Positions 54,945 through 63,852 of a DNA stretch of 64,000 nucleotides are shown piece by piece. The DNA lies in NCBI GenBank assembly GCA_029562975.1, contig JAKQTR010000053.1, positions 28,147-92,146 of the forward strand, written 5' to 3'. The stretch's first letter is position 1; each line of letters opens with the position of its first letter. The notes below the pieces were generated by a model. The model saw nothing but the letters and a program-made list of their open reading frames with translations. It was not told the origin of the DNA and did not search any database. A program made the position numbers and the translations under genes. Source of the DNA: Acidobacteriota bacterium (GTDB lineage Bacteria > Acidobacteriota > Vicinamibacteria > Vicinamibacterales > JAKQTR01).

Positions 54945-54947
54945 AAT
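54942..54947 (+). promoter_or_regulatory. -10 element placed 8 nt before a GTG start (leaderless candidate)
   Basis: TAGAAT ends 8 nt before the GTG of the GT2 gene at 54956, overlapping the stop codon of the previous gene (54942-54944). No ribosome site lies between. Confidence 0.4.
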
Positions 54948-54955
54948 CGACGCGC

Positions 54956-55669
54956 GTGAAGCCGCTCCTCTCCATCATCGTGCCGGTCTACAACGAGGAA
55001 GCCACGATCGGAGCCGTGCTCGATCGGCTGCTCGGCGTCCCGTTCCCGGTGCCGATCGAGATTATCGCGGTGAACGACGGGTCGCACGACGGCACGCGCC
55101 AGGCCCTCGATGCCGCCGCCGCCCGTTCGCCTCTCATCACGGCCGTGCACCTCGAATCGAACCGGGGCAAGGGCGCGGCGCTGCGCACCGGCTTCGCCCG
55201 GTCGGCCGGGGCCATCGTCGCCATCCAGGACGCGGACCTCGAGCTGGATCCCGCCCAGCTGCCGGCTCTCGTCGCGCCCATCCTCGAGGGAGGCGCGGAC
55301 GTCGTCTACGGCTCGCGCTTCCGGGGCGGCTCCTCGCGTCTGCCGCTCATGTCGAGGCTCGGCAACGCCGGCCTGACGATGCTGACCAACCTGCTGTACG
55401 GCGCGCGGCTGACCGACATGGAGACGTGCTACAAGATCATGCGCGGCGACATCGCGCGCGGGCTCAGGCTCACCGCCGACCGGTTCGACATCGAGCCCGA
55501 GATCACCGTCAACCTGCTGCGGAGCGGCGTCCGGATCCTCGAGCTGCCGGTGACGTCTTCGTCGCGTTCACGGCGGGCCGGCAAGAAGATCCGCTGGCGC
55601 GACGGCTGGCACGCGGCGGCCCTGCTGGTGCGCCGCCGGTTCCGGCCGCGGCCGCAGCGGCCGCTGTGA
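54956..55669 (+). CDS. GT2 glycosyltransferase, polyprenyl-phosphate sugar synthase-like
   Basis: 237 aa. GT-A fold motifs: IIVPVYNEEATIGAVLDRLL, IAVNDGSHDGTRQALD, RGKGAALRTGFARSAG and IQDADLELDP (DxD). The end has ETCYKIMRGDIARGL, typical of dolichol-phosphate-mannose/GtrB-like soluble synthases that charge a lipid carrier. There is no membrane anchor at the C-terminus. The product would be used by the neighbouring GT-C-like membrane proteins. Start is GTG 54956. Confidence 0.85.
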   Translation: MKPLLSIIVPVYNEEATIGAVLDRLLGVPFPVPIEIIAVNDGSHDGTRQALDAAAARSPLITAVHLESNRGKGAALRTGFARSAGAIVAIQDADLELDPAQLPALVAPILEGGADVVYGSRFRGGSSRLPLMSRLGNAGLTMLTNLLYGARLTDMETCYKIMRGDIARGLRLTADRFDIEPEITVNLLRSGVRILELPVTSSSRSRRAGKKIRWRDGWHAAALLVRRRFRPRPQRPL

Positions 55670-55804
55670 GCCTTGGACTCGAGATCCGGGCGCCCTGCCC
55701 GCGACCGCCGCGTCACGGGCGGACCGGCAGCTGCCGGGTGGCGGTGAAGGCGGCGGCCGCCCCCGGCGCGCCGGCGATCTGCGCGTCCGAGCACGCAGCT
55801 GCCG

Positions 55805-56791
55805 CTACTCGAGGATGTTCCTCAGGTAGTCGATGCATTTCTTCGTTTCCCTGGCCGCATCGGAGCCGTCCGGGATCGGGTACTCCAGTTCGACGTCGAC
55901 TTCGATCGGCCACTTCTCCTTCCTGAGCAGAAGGAGAATGTCGGCGATCGGCGTCTCGCCCTGGCCGAAGGGCTTGTTGGTGTTCGGCGTCGCGTGCCTG
56001 GGCCCTGTCTTGTCCTTGATGTGGATGCTGCGCATCCGCTCGTGGTACTTGACGATGACCTCGCCCGGGTGCAGGCCGGTGGCCCCGTAGTAGTGGCCGG
56101 CATCCAGGTTGAGCATGTTGGCCGGCGAGTACGCGAGGTACTTGTCGAAGGAGAACCCGGGGTCCGCCACCTGTCCGTGGGTGTGGAACATCGCCAGGCT
56201 CCGGTGCTTTTCGGCGAACCGGCCGAGCCGCTGGCAGGCCTGCTCGCTGAGCTCGTCGGTGATGCCAATCGACCCGAGCGTCTTCGCCGCCGTGTACGCG
56301 TAGTCGATCTCCTCGTCCGACCACGAGGACGGCGCGAACTTGGCGATGTGGACGTCGATGCCGGCGTCGTTGAACTTCCGACGCATCCGGGCGTACCGCT
56401 CCATCGGCAGCGACAGGCGCCACGCCCGCTGGGCGTTCCGGAGCGACTCGGCGGCCCTGGCCCGCTCGGCCTTTTCCTGCTCGGTCAGCGGCGCGCCGCC
56501 GCCGGCCGGGCCCGCGGCCTGCGGAATGCCCAGGTCCTCTTCCGCCACCGACCGAAGCTCGATGGAGTTGACGCCCGCATACAGCAGGTACTGAATCACG
56601 TCATCGACCTTGTGAGGCATCGACAGGTAGCTGTAAGTGGTGACGCCCAGCTGGACGCCTGCCACCTTGGAGTTCGGCCTGCCCCCCGCCTGGGCCGATG
56701 CCGGGCGGGCCCGGAAGGGGATGGCGCTCAGAACGGCTCCTCCGCCCGCCGCCCGCAGCCACTCACGCCTGGACAGACGATCGTTGTGCAT
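55805..56791 (-). CDS. Tat-exported TIM-barrel sugar isomerase/epimerase-like protein
   Basis: 328-aa xylose-isomerase-like TIM barrel. The N-terminus has RLSRREWLRAAGGGAVLSA, a twin-arginine signal. The barrel part includes VQLGVTTYSYLSMPHKVDDV, INSIELRSVAEEDLGIP-like strand 2, LNLDAGHYYGATGLHPGEVI, and SIHIKDKTGPRHATPNTNKPFGQGETPI. His/Asp/Glu residues form the metal site. The family acts on keto sugars or inositols; export by Tat suggests a periplasmic role. GGCGGAGGAA precedes ATG 56791. The C-terminus is intact (IDYLRNILE). Confidence 0.82.
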   Translation of the reverse strand: MHNDRLSRREWLRAAGGGAVLSAIPFRARPASAQAGGRPNSKVAGVQLGVTTYSYLSMPHKVDDVIQYLLYAGVNSIELRSVAEEDLGIPQAAGPAGGGAPLTEQEKAERARAAESLRNAQRAWRLSLPMERYARMRRKFNDAGIDVHIAKFAPSSWSDEEIDYAYTAAKTLGSIGITDELSEQACQRLGRFAEKHRSLAMFHTHGQVADPGFSFDKYLAYSPANMLNLDAGHYYGATGLHPGEVIVKYHERMRSIHIKDKTGPRHATPNTNKPFGQGETPIADILLLLRKEKWPIEVDVELEYPIPDGSDAARETKKCIDYLRNILE

Positions 56792-56884
56792 GGGAGTTCC
56801 TCCGCCGAATGTGCAAGACGCCGATCCGGTCCACGGGGGCGCGCACCTTATACCACAAGGAGCGCGGTGCTCGCGCGGCAGCTC

Positions 56885-58393
56885 TCAGGACGTCGCCTCG
56901 ACGCTCGTGCCAGAGCCTGCCTTCGCGCCGGCCTGCGGCACCGCCGCGGAGAAGGCATTCAGCAGCGCAGCACGGGCGGTCTCGTGGTCCTTGGCATGGG
57001 CGAGCACGGTGACGCGATCCCATCCCAGCAGGTGCGTCGAGCCTTTGGGAACCACGATGTCCATGCCTCGCGTGATGAGGATGATCACCGCTCCGGCGGG
57101 AAGCCGCAAGTCAGCGATGGCAGGGCCCACCGCGCCCTGCGGGTCCGGCAGATCGACCACCAGCAGGTGGAAGTCGCTCTCGGCCAGGGCGAACAGCTCC
57201 AGGTCGAACAGGGGCTTGGGCCGCGTGGGGCAGGTGAGGCCGAGGCATCGCGCGAACCCTCCGAGCGTGGATCCCTGGATGGCGATCGACAGGAGCACGG
57301 CGAAGAACACGAGATTGAAGATCTCCTGGCCGATGGGGAGCCCGGCCGCGGCCGGATAGGTGGCCAGGACGATGGGGACCGAGCCGCGAAGGCCGGCCCA
57401 GGAGACGAACGCCTTGTTCCTCCAGCCGAGGCCCATGCCCGCGGTGCCCAGCCACACCGCGAACGGGCGCGCGAACAGGGTCAGGACGAGGAACAAGAGC
57501 ACGCCGTCCAGCCAGATGGGCCCCCACTGGTGGGGGAAGACCTGGAGCCCCATGAGGGCGAACAGGCCGACGTTGCCGATGGTGGAGATGGCGGACGAGA
57601 AGTTGGTTACGCCCTGTTTGTAGACGAACGGGCGGTTCCCCATCAGGTAGCCCGCCACGAACACCGCCAGCATCCCGCTGGCCTTGATCATCTCGGTCAG
57701 GCCGTAGATCAGCAGGATGACCCCCAGCGACAGCACGTAGTAGTGGCCGCGGTCCTGCGACTTGAGCCGATTGAAGAGCGACAGCGCCGCCTTGGCGAGG
57801 GACCAGCCGCAGAACGGTCCGGCCGTGAACTTCCAGGCGAAGTCCAGCACGGACATCTGCCACGTCGCGTGGGCGGCGGTGATCCCCTCGATGACCGCCA
57901 TGGTGAGCAGGATCGCCATCGGGTCGTTGGCCGCGCTTTCGATCTCGACCGTCGACGCCAGCCTCGGCGGCAGGGACTGCCGGCGGAGAATCGAGAAGAT
58001 CGCCGCCGCGTCGGTGGACGAGACGATGGCGGCGAGCAGGAGCGCCTTGTGCAGCGGCCAGTGGAACACCCCGTGCAAAACCGCGAAGGTCGCCGCGGCC
58101 GTCAGGACGACGCCCCAGGTGGCAAGGCCGCCTGCCGGAAGGGCCACGGCGCGGAAGTTCGCGCGGCTTGTGGTGAAGCCGCCGTGAAACAGGATGAACA
58201 CCAGGGCCAGGTTCGCGATCCGGTTGGTCAGCCCGATGTCATCGAAGTGCCAGAGCCCCAGGACATCGCTGCCGAAGAGAATGCCCGCACCGAGGGCGAT
58301 CAGGATGACCGGGACGCTCCAGCGGTCCAGCCAGACGGCAGCCAGGGCGATCGCGATCAACAGGGCCGGTACGGCGAGATAGACAACGTCCAT
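56885..58393 (-). CDS. NhaP2-type K+/H+ antiporter
   Basis: 502 aa. The transport domain has ALVFILFHGGFTTSRANFR, SSTDAAAIFSIL and EIESAANDPMAILLT, typical of CPA1 NhaP2/CvrA proteins. LRGSVPIVLATYPAAAGLPIG lies near the end of the membrane part. A cytoplasmic TrkA-C-like domain follows (about 415-495). It exchanges K+ (or Na+) for H+ and adjusts ion balance. Start ATG 58393 (MDVVYL) is used; GTG 58402 would add three residues. It stands alone behind a 288-nt gap after the histidine kinase gene. Confidence 0.85.
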   Translation of the reverse strand: MDVVYLAVPALLIAIALAAVWLDRWSVPVILIALGAGILFGSDVLGLWHFDDIGLTNRIANLALVFILFHGGFTTSRANFRAVALPAGGLATWGVVLTAAATFAVLHGVFHWPLHKALLLAAIVSSTDAAAIFSILRRQSLPPRLASTVEIESAANDPMAILLTMAVIEGITAAHATWQMSVLDFAWKFTAGPFCGWSLAKAALSLFNRLKSQDRGHYYVLSLGVILLIYGLTEMIKASGMLAVFVAGYLMGNRPFVYKQGVTNFSSAISTIGNVGLFALMGLQVFPHQWGPIWLDGVLLFLVLTLFARPFAVWLGTAGMGLGWRNKAFVSWAGLRGSVPIVLATYPAAAGLPIGQEIFNLVFFAVLLSIAIQGSTLGGFARCLGLTCPTRPKPLFDLELFALAESDFHLLVVDLPDPQGAVGPAIADLRLPAGAVIILITRGMDIVVPKGSTHLLGWDRVTVLAHAKDHETARAALLNAFSAAVPQAGAKAGSGTSVEATS

Positions 58394-58690
58394 GAGCCCC
58401 ACGACTCGTCTTACCCACGCATCGCTGACGAACGGCGACAGGACGCATGATCAGGGCGTCCTGCGTCCTCTCGGGCCCCGGATGCGGCGGCCCCGCCCGC
58501 CGGGGGCGGCGCATCGCGGGCGCGGGCAGGGGGGCGGCGGCGCGGCGTGCGCCTCGCCGACGGTCCGGCCGGGGGGGCGGCTCGGCCTCTGCCGGAACCG
58601 GGTGCAGCTACCATCATAGTGGAGGTTCGCGACGTCCCGGCCTGCGGGCGCAGTCTCTCGTCGAGGCCGTCCCGCGCCTGCCGGCGCGGC

Positions 58691-60100
58691 TCACGCGGCG
58701 AAGGCCACCTCCACCGTCGTGCCCTCCCCGACACGGCTGTCGATGCGCACCGCCGCACCGTGCAGGTCGGCGATCGACTTGACGATCGCCAGGCCGAGGC
58801 CCGTGCCGCCGCTCTCCCGGCTCCGCGAGGGATCGACGACGAAGAAGCGTTCGAACAGCCGGGGGATGGCCTCGGCCGGGATGCCGGCGCCCGTGTCGCG
58901 GACCGCGAGCGACGCGCCTCCCGCCTCGCCGGCCGGCGTCACCGTCAGCGCGACGCGCCCCCCTTCCGGCGTATGGCGGAAGGCGTTGTCGAGCAGGTTC
59001 GAGACTAGCCGCTCGAGCAGGCGCTCGTCGCCGCGCACGGCTGCCGGCCGGATCCCGTCGAGATCGACGCCGATCTTCCGCTCGCGCGCCAGCGGCTCGA
59101 GGCGCTCGAACGCCCTGAGGGCGACTTCATCGAGGGCCGCCTCGGACGCCGGCCTGCCCGGCCGCGCATCCAGGCGCGACAGGAAGAGCAGGTCTTCGAC
59201 CAGCACGCTCATCGTGCGCATCTCTTCCTGCACGCTCTCGAGCGTCGCGCGGTAGTCTCCCGCCGCGCGGGGCCGCCGCAGCGCCACGTCGATTTCGCCG
59301 CGGACGACGGTCAGCGGCGTGCGCAGCTCGTGCGACACGTCGGCCGTGAACTGCTTCATCCTCGCCACCGACGCCTCGAGCCGGTCGAGCATCGCGTTGA
59401 AGGTGGCCGCCAGCTCGCCGATCTCGTCCTGGCGCCCGCCGCCGTCGATCCGGAGCGAGAGGTCGTCGGCCGACAGCGCCCGCGCCGCGGCGACGACGTC
59501 GTTCACCGGCCGCAGGGCCCGCTGGACGATCACGCGGCCGCCAATCGACGCCAGCGCCAGCAGCGCCGCGCCGCCGGCGCCCAGCAGGAGCGCCAGGTGC
59601 CGCATGCGCGACTCGGTCTCGGCGAGCGGCAGGCTCACCTGCAGGACGTACGGCCCGCGCATGTCGAACAGCGCGACGCGAAACGACTCGCCGCCGCGGC
59701 GCAGGGTGAGCAGGCGGCCGTTCTCGTCCGCGTGCTCCACGCTGGCGTACGTCGCCCGGTCGAGCAGCAGTCCGTCGGGCCGCGGCCGGCCCGATCCCAC
59801 CGTCCGCTCCGAGGATGGTTCGCCCGACTCGTCGAGGGCGACCAGCAGCGCCGTCACGCCCAGGCCCTCGTGGCGCCGCTCGCCGGCGTCGATGGCCTGC
59901 GCCCAGCTCAGGCCCCGCGTGAAGCCCCAGTCGCGCGTGATTTCCCCGGCGATGGACCGCGCCGTCCGGTCCGCCTCGGCCAGCAGGCGCGACTCGAACG
60001 TGCGGTACACGAAGAACCCTGCCGCCGCGATGAGCACCGTGAGCACCGCCACGTACCACAGCGCCAGAGTGACGGCGAGCGACTTAGGCCTGAGGGTCAT
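58691..60100 (-). CDS. Two-component sensor histidine kinase
   Basis: 469 aa. Two membrane segments (about 10-33 and 165-187) bracket an external sensor domain, followed by HAMP (about 190-240). HisKA: FTADVSHELRTPLTVVRGEI with the phospho-accepting His. HATPase: LERLVSNLLDNAFRHTP (N box), DTGAGIP and GGTGLGLAIVKSI. It responds to an envelope or external signal. ATG 60100 overlaps the response regulator gene by 17 nt, so the two are co-transcribed with the regulator first. Confidence 0.92.
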   Translation of the reverse strand: MTLRPKSLAVTLALWYVAVLTVLIAAAGFFVYRTFESRLLAEADRTARSIAGEITRDWGFTRGLSWAQAIDAGERRHEGLGVTALLVALDESGEPSSERTVGSGRPRPDGLLLDRATYASVEHADENGRLLTLRRGGESFRVALFDMRGPYVLQVSLPLAETESRMRHLALLLGAGGAALLALASIGGRVIVQRALRPVNDVVAAARALSADDLSLRIDGGGRQDEIGELAATFNAMLDRLEASVARMKQFTADVSHELRTPLTVVRGEIDVALRRPRAAGDYRATLESVQEEMRTMSVLVEDLLFLSRLDARPGRPASEAALDEVALRAFERLEPLARERKIGVDLDGIRPAAVRGDERLLERLVSNLLDNAFRHTPEGGRVALTVTPAGEAGGASLAVRDTGAGIPAEAIPRLFERFFVVDPSRSRESGGTGLGLAIVKSIADLHGAAVRIDSRVGEGTTVEVAFAA

Positions 60101-60761
60101 CGAGGCAGTAGCCCTGTCCGCGAAGCGTCCGGATCAGCCGGCGGCCGCCGTGGCCGTCCACTTTCTTCCGCAGGTGGTTGATGTACACGTTGACGATGTT
60201 GCTCAGGCCGTCGTAGTTCATGTCCCAGACGTGCTCGAGGATCATCGTCGGGGTGACGACGCGCCCCTTGTTGCGCATGAGGTACTCGAGCAGCGCGTAC
60301 TCCCGCCCCGTCAGCGGGACGACCCGGCCGCCGCGCGTCACCACGCGGCTGAACGGCGACAGCTCGAGGTCGGCCGCCCGGAGCACGCTCGCCTTGTAGT
60401 CCTGGGTGCGCCGGAGCAGCGCGCGGATGCGCGCCAGCAGCTCCGAGAAGGCGAAGGGCTTGACCAGGTAGTCGTCGGCGCCCTCCGACAGCCCGGCCAC
60501 GCGGTCCTCGACGGCGTCCCGGGCGGTCAGCATGAGCACGGGGACGAAGTCGCGGCGCGCGCGCAGCTCCCGGCAGACCGAGAAGCCGTCCCGGCGCGGC
60601 AGCATCAGGTCGAGGATCACGAGGTCGTACGGCGTCGAGCCGGCCAGCGCGAGCGCCTCGGCCCCGTCGTGGCAGGCATCGACGGCGAACGCCTCCTCGC
60701 GCAGGCCCTTCACGAGGAAGGCCGCGAGCTTCCGGTCGTCCTCGACCACCAGTATTCGCAT
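60084..60761 (-). CDS. OmpR/PhoB-family response regulator
   Basis: 225 aa. Receiver domain with LVVEDDRKLAAFLV, phospho-acceptor Asp51 in LVILDLMLPRRDGF and Lys in DDYLVKPFAFSELLARI. A C-terminal winged helix follows (LTGREYALLEYLMRNKGRVV, NIVNVYINHLRKKVDG). It is the first gene of a two-gene operon with the kinase. A TATAAT hexamer ends 5 nt before ATG 60761, so the mRNA may be leaderless. The DUF5916 gene lies just upstream on the same strand but with its own start. Confidence 0.93.
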   Translation of the reverse strand: MRILVVEDDRKLAAFLVKGLREEAFAVDACHDGAEALALAGSTPYDLVILDLMLPRRDGFSVCRELRARRDFVPVLMLTARDAVEDRVAGLSEGADDYLVKPFAFSELLARIRALLRRTQDYKASVLRAADLELSPFSRVVTRGGRVVPLTGREYALLEYLMRNKGRVVTPTMILEHVWDMNYDGLSNIVNVYINHLRKKVDGHGGRRLIRTLRGQGYCLDDPQA

Positions 60762-60766
60762 GGCGC

Positions 60767-60772
60767 ATTATA
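60767..60772 (-). promoter_or_regulatory. Consensus TATAAT 5 nt before the response-regulator ATG
   Basis: Minus-strand TATAAT at 60772-60767, then GCGCC, then ATG. The mRNA would start at or near the initiation codon. Confidence 0.5.
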
Positions 60773-60831
60773 CGCGCGGCGCCGGGGCCACCCCGCGGCG
60801 CGGCGGCCTGGCCCGGGCGCGCTCCGACGCG

Positions 60832-62991
60832 CTACAGCCGCAGCAGGTACGAAACCTTCGCCGTGATGGAGTACCCCTGCTCGCGAAGCCCCCCCAGCTC
60901 CAGGCGGCTGCCCCTCTTGTAGGCCACCTGGGCCACGTTGCCCGCGCCGAAGTAGTAGCCGGCCACCAGGTCGACGTGGTACTGGTCCTCGCGCGACTCG
61001 CCGCGCAACCGGCCGCTGAGGAAGAGAGCGCGCGTCACCTGGTAGTGCAGGCTGGCTTCGTAGGTCAGGCCCGAGAAGCCTGCCGCGCCCGCGCGGTCGG
61101 CCACCTGGCGGATGTAGTCGGCGCCCGTTTCGATCTCGATGTCGCTGCGCGGCCGGAAGGTGAGCGATCCCTCCACGCTCGTGGATCGGCCCGGCTCGAC
61201 GCCGGCGAACCCGCCCGTGTACACGCCCGTCCGCGCCCAGCTCGCGTTCGCGTGGATGCTTTTCAGCCAGCCTGGCCGCGACCAGAACAGGCCCGCCCAC
61301 ACGTCGCGCGCGGGCATGAAGCGGCCGGCCCACTGGAGCCCCCGCACGCCCAGGACCTGGTACTGGCTGCGTCCCGCGCTCGTCATCAGCGACACGCTGA
61401 CGTCGGGGCGCAGCGACAGCCAGCAGCTCGCTCCGAGCGACTGCCCGCGAAGCCCCCCGTCGGTGTCGTGCACGACGCTTCCGGTGGCGTTGATCGACAC
61501 GTGCTTCACCGCCCCCTCGAGCAGGCGCCATCCGTACCCGGCGCCGCCCGTCGTCGTCTGCACGTCGGTGCGGCCGACGAAGCCGGTGCGGGTCGCCACG
61601 TTCTTCTCGACGCGGTTGAAGGAGAACGACGCGCTCAGGCCAGCGTCGGGATAGCGGCTCGCACTGAAGGAGTGGACGGCGTTGTCGCCCGCCGGGCCGC
61701 CCGCGTTGAACGTGAGGGCGTGCGACCCGCTGATGCTGTAGATGCCGCCGAGGCGGAACTGGTAGTCGGCCGACACATTGCGGTTGGCCCGGTCGCCCTC
61801 GCCGGCACCCGTGACGAACAGCCCGACCTGGGAGGAGCCCAGCACGTCGCGCTTCACCCGGAAGGCGGTGAAGGGCTCCGCGCCGCCCGACGCGTCGCCG
61901 TTCGCCGCGCCGAGGAGGCCGAACGAGTAGGCGCCCGCCTTCCCCGTCAGCTTCGCCGCGAACTTCGGATCGGCGATGCGCCGCGAGTAGAAGAGCGAAA
62001 ACCCCGGAGGCCCGAAGCCGAACCCGCTGCTGCCGCCGGACTGGAAGTACTGGCTGCCCTCGGTGAAGAACGGCCGGTGCTCCATCAGGTAGTTCTCGTA
62101 CGGCGCGAGCTGGTAGATGAACGGATCCGACTCGACTTCGCTGAAGTCCGGGCTGGCCGTCAGATCCAGGATCAGGTTGGACCGGATGCCGTACTTGACG
62201 TCGAGGCCCAGCGCCGCCTTGTCGTCCGCCTCGCCGGCCCACCGCGACGCGCGCGCGCCGGCGTACGGGAAGAACTCGACGTTCCGCCCTGGCCGCACGT
62301 CGGCCAGCCCGCGCAGGTCGCCCATCTGCAGCAGCAGCGGCCTGTCGCGATCGACGGGGGCCCAGTAGTCGCGCTCGTTGAGCCGTTTGATGTAGCGGGA
62401 GAAGTTGACGCCCCAGACCTGGTCGCCGGCGTTCGAGAACCGCAGCGACTTGAACGGGAGGGCCACCTCGGCGCTCCACCCGTCCGGGAGCCGGACGGCC
62501 TGCGACCGCCAGATGGTCTCGACCGAGTTGCTCTGCACGCCGAGGGCGTTGACCGTGAACTCGATGCTGGTCCGGCGGTCGTTGTAGGTGTCGAGGATGA
62601 TCGTGATCGAGTCGTTCTGCCAGTAGCCGTTGCGCGGTGTCAACTCTGCCCAGATGCGGTCCGGCTGCGAGTCGCGCACGTGGAAGGCGAAGTACAGGTG
62701 ATCGCGATCGTAGACGGTCCACACCAGCGTCTCCTCCGAGGCCGGGGAGCCGTTGGCCGGGTCGTACTGCACGAAGCCGGACGCAGGCTCGATCGCCTGC
62801 CAGCATTCGTCGTCCAGCCGGCCGTCGATGCGCGGGGGCGAGCCCACCGGTTTCGTCTCGATGGTCCGTGCCCGCCCGTTGCCGTTCGGAGGCGGCGCTT
62901 GCGCCGCCTCCACGGCAAGCGGGATCCCGATGAAGAGACCGGCGGCCAGCAGCCCGAGCGGGATGCCGCCTGTGCCAACCTTACGCCGCAT
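60832..62991 (-). CDS. DUF5916 / carbohydrate-binding family 9-like outer-membrane protein
   Basis: 719 aa. Signal region GIPLGLLAAGLFIGIPLAVEAAQA. The N-terminal domain (about 35-230) matches the CBM9-like fold: PRIDGRLDDECWQAIEP, LYFAFHVRDSQPDRI, and DSITIILDTYNDRRTSIEF then TVNALGVQ. The large C-terminal part (about 240-719) has DUF5916-like strands such as PFFTEGSQYFQSGGSSGFGFG and FYSRRIADP, and ends SYLLRL; it looks like an outer-membrane barrel. It is common in Acidobacteria and Bacteroidetes, function unknown. ATG 62991 has GGAGG 7 nt upstream; GTG 62997 is an alternative. Confidence 0.8.
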   Translation of the reverse strand: MRRKVGTGGIPLGLLAAGLFIGIPLAVEAAQAPPPNGNGRARTIETKPVGSPPRIDGRLDDECWQAIEPASGFVQYDPANGSPASEETLVWTVYDRDHLYFAFHVRDSQPDRIWAELTPRNGYWQNDSITIILDTYNDRRTSIEFTVNALGVQSNSVETIWRSQAVRLPDGWSAEVALPFKSLRFSNAGDQVWGVNFSRYIKRLNERDYWAPVDRDRPLLLQMGDLRGLADVRPGRNVEFFPYAGARASRWAGEADDKAALGLDVKYGIRSNLILDLTASPDFSEVESDPFIYQLAPYENYLMEHRPFFTEGSQYFQSGGSSGFGFGPPGFSLFYSRRIADPKFAAKLTGKAGAYSFGLLGAANGDASGGAEPFTAFRVKRDVLGSSQVGLFVTGAGEGDRANRNVSADYQFRLGGIYSISGSHALTFNAGGPAGDNAVHSFSASRYPDAGLSASFSFNRVEKNVATRTGFVGRTDVQTTTGGAGYGWRLLEGAVKHVSINATGSVVHDTDGGLRGQSLGASCWLSLRPDVSVSLMTSAGRSQYQVLGVRGLQWAGRFMPARDVWAGLFWSRPGWLKSIHANASWARTGVYTGGFAGVEPGRSTSVEGSLTFRPRSDIEIETGADYIRQVADRAGAAGFSGLTYEASLHYQVTRALFLSGRLRGESREDQYHVDLVAGYYFGAGNVAQVAYKRGSRLELGGLREQGYSITAKVSYLLRL

Positions 62992-63222
62992 TCGCACGCC
63001 TCCACGTCACCAGCGCCAGTGTGCCCCACGGCGGATGAACTGGCGGTGAACGCCAGATGAAGGAACGTTCATGGGGCGCCGGCGGCGAGCCCCGCCGCCC
63101 GGGCGGCAGGCGGCGCCGGCGGGCTGGAGCGTCCGTCGCCAGCGGGATGGCTGCGGCGCGCCCAAGGCCCCGCGGCGCGGTGTCGGCGAGGCTGCCGCCG
63201 AGGAGCGGGGCCCGAACGGCGA

Positions 63223-63228
63223 TAGACT
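63223..63228 (+). promoter_or_regulatory. -10 element placed 6 nt before the cyclophilin ATG (leaderless candidate)
   Basis: TAGACT at 63223-63228 and ATG at 63235. No ribosome binding site lies between. Confidence 0.45.
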
Positions 63229-63234
63229 GTCCCT

Positions 63235-63852
63235 ATGTTCAGGCACACCCCGGCCGCCGCCATTGCGCTGTTGCTCCTGCTGGCGCCGCTCGCCCCCTGG
63301 GCGCAGCCGACGGCGCCCGTCGTCCGCGTCCGCTTCGACACCGCGCTGGGCTCCTTCGACGTGGAGGTCGATGCCGCCCGGGCGCCGATCACCGCCGCGA
63401 ACTTCCTGAAGTACGTGGACGGAGGCTTCTACGACGGCGGCCGCGTTCATCGGTCGGCGCGCATCGACACGCAGGCCGACAGGCCGGTGAAGATCGAGGT
63501 CATCCAGGCCGGCATCTCTCCCAATCGCCGGCAGGAGAGTTACGCGGCCATCCCCCTCGAGCGCACGAGCGTCACCGGGATTACGCACGCGGACGGCGCG
63601 ATCTCGATGGCCCGGTCCGGGCCGGACTCGGCGACGTCCGACTTCTTCATTTGCATCGGTGACCAGCCGTCGCTCGACTTCGGCGGCGCCCGGAACCCCG
63701 ACGGCCAGGGCTTCGCCGCGTTCGGCCGCGTCGTGTCGGGGATGGACGTGGTCCGCGCGATTCACCGGGCTCCGGCGGAGGGCGAGACGCTGACGCCTCC
63801 GATCGCCATCCGCCTGGCCCGGCGGGTCGGCGCGGGCGCCGCGCCGCGATGA
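63235..63852 (+). CDS. Exported cyclophilin-type peptidyl-prolyl isomerase
   Basis: 205 aa. Signal peptide (AAAIALLLLLAPLAPWAQ). Cyclophilin core: VRFDTALGSFDVEVDAARAP, GRVHRSARIDTQ with the active-site Arg, VIQAGI (Gln), GAISMARSGPDSATSDFFICIGDQ and GFAAFGRVVSGMDVVRAI. It catalyses cis-trans proline isomerisation during folding in the periplasm. Loops between strands are longer than in cytosolic CypA. It is a single gene at the right end. Confidence 0.88.
   Translation: MFRHTPAAAIALLLLLAPLAPWAQPTAPVVRVRFDTALGSFDVEVDAARAPITAANFLKYVDGGFYDGGRVHRSARIDTQADRPVKIEVIQAGISPNRRQESYAAIPLERTSVTGITHADGAISMARSGPDSATSDFFICIGDQPSLDFGGARNPDGQGFAAFGRVVSGMDVVRAIHRAPAEGETLTPPIAIRLARRVGAGAAPR

Noticed and set aside
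55994..58450. 818-aa plus-strand frame
   Set aside because: Antisense to the TIM-barrel and antiporter genes, which have clear motifs and ribosome sites.
60532..63060. 842-aa plus-strand frame
   Set aside because: Antisense to the DUF5916 gene and the response regulator; low-complexity composition.
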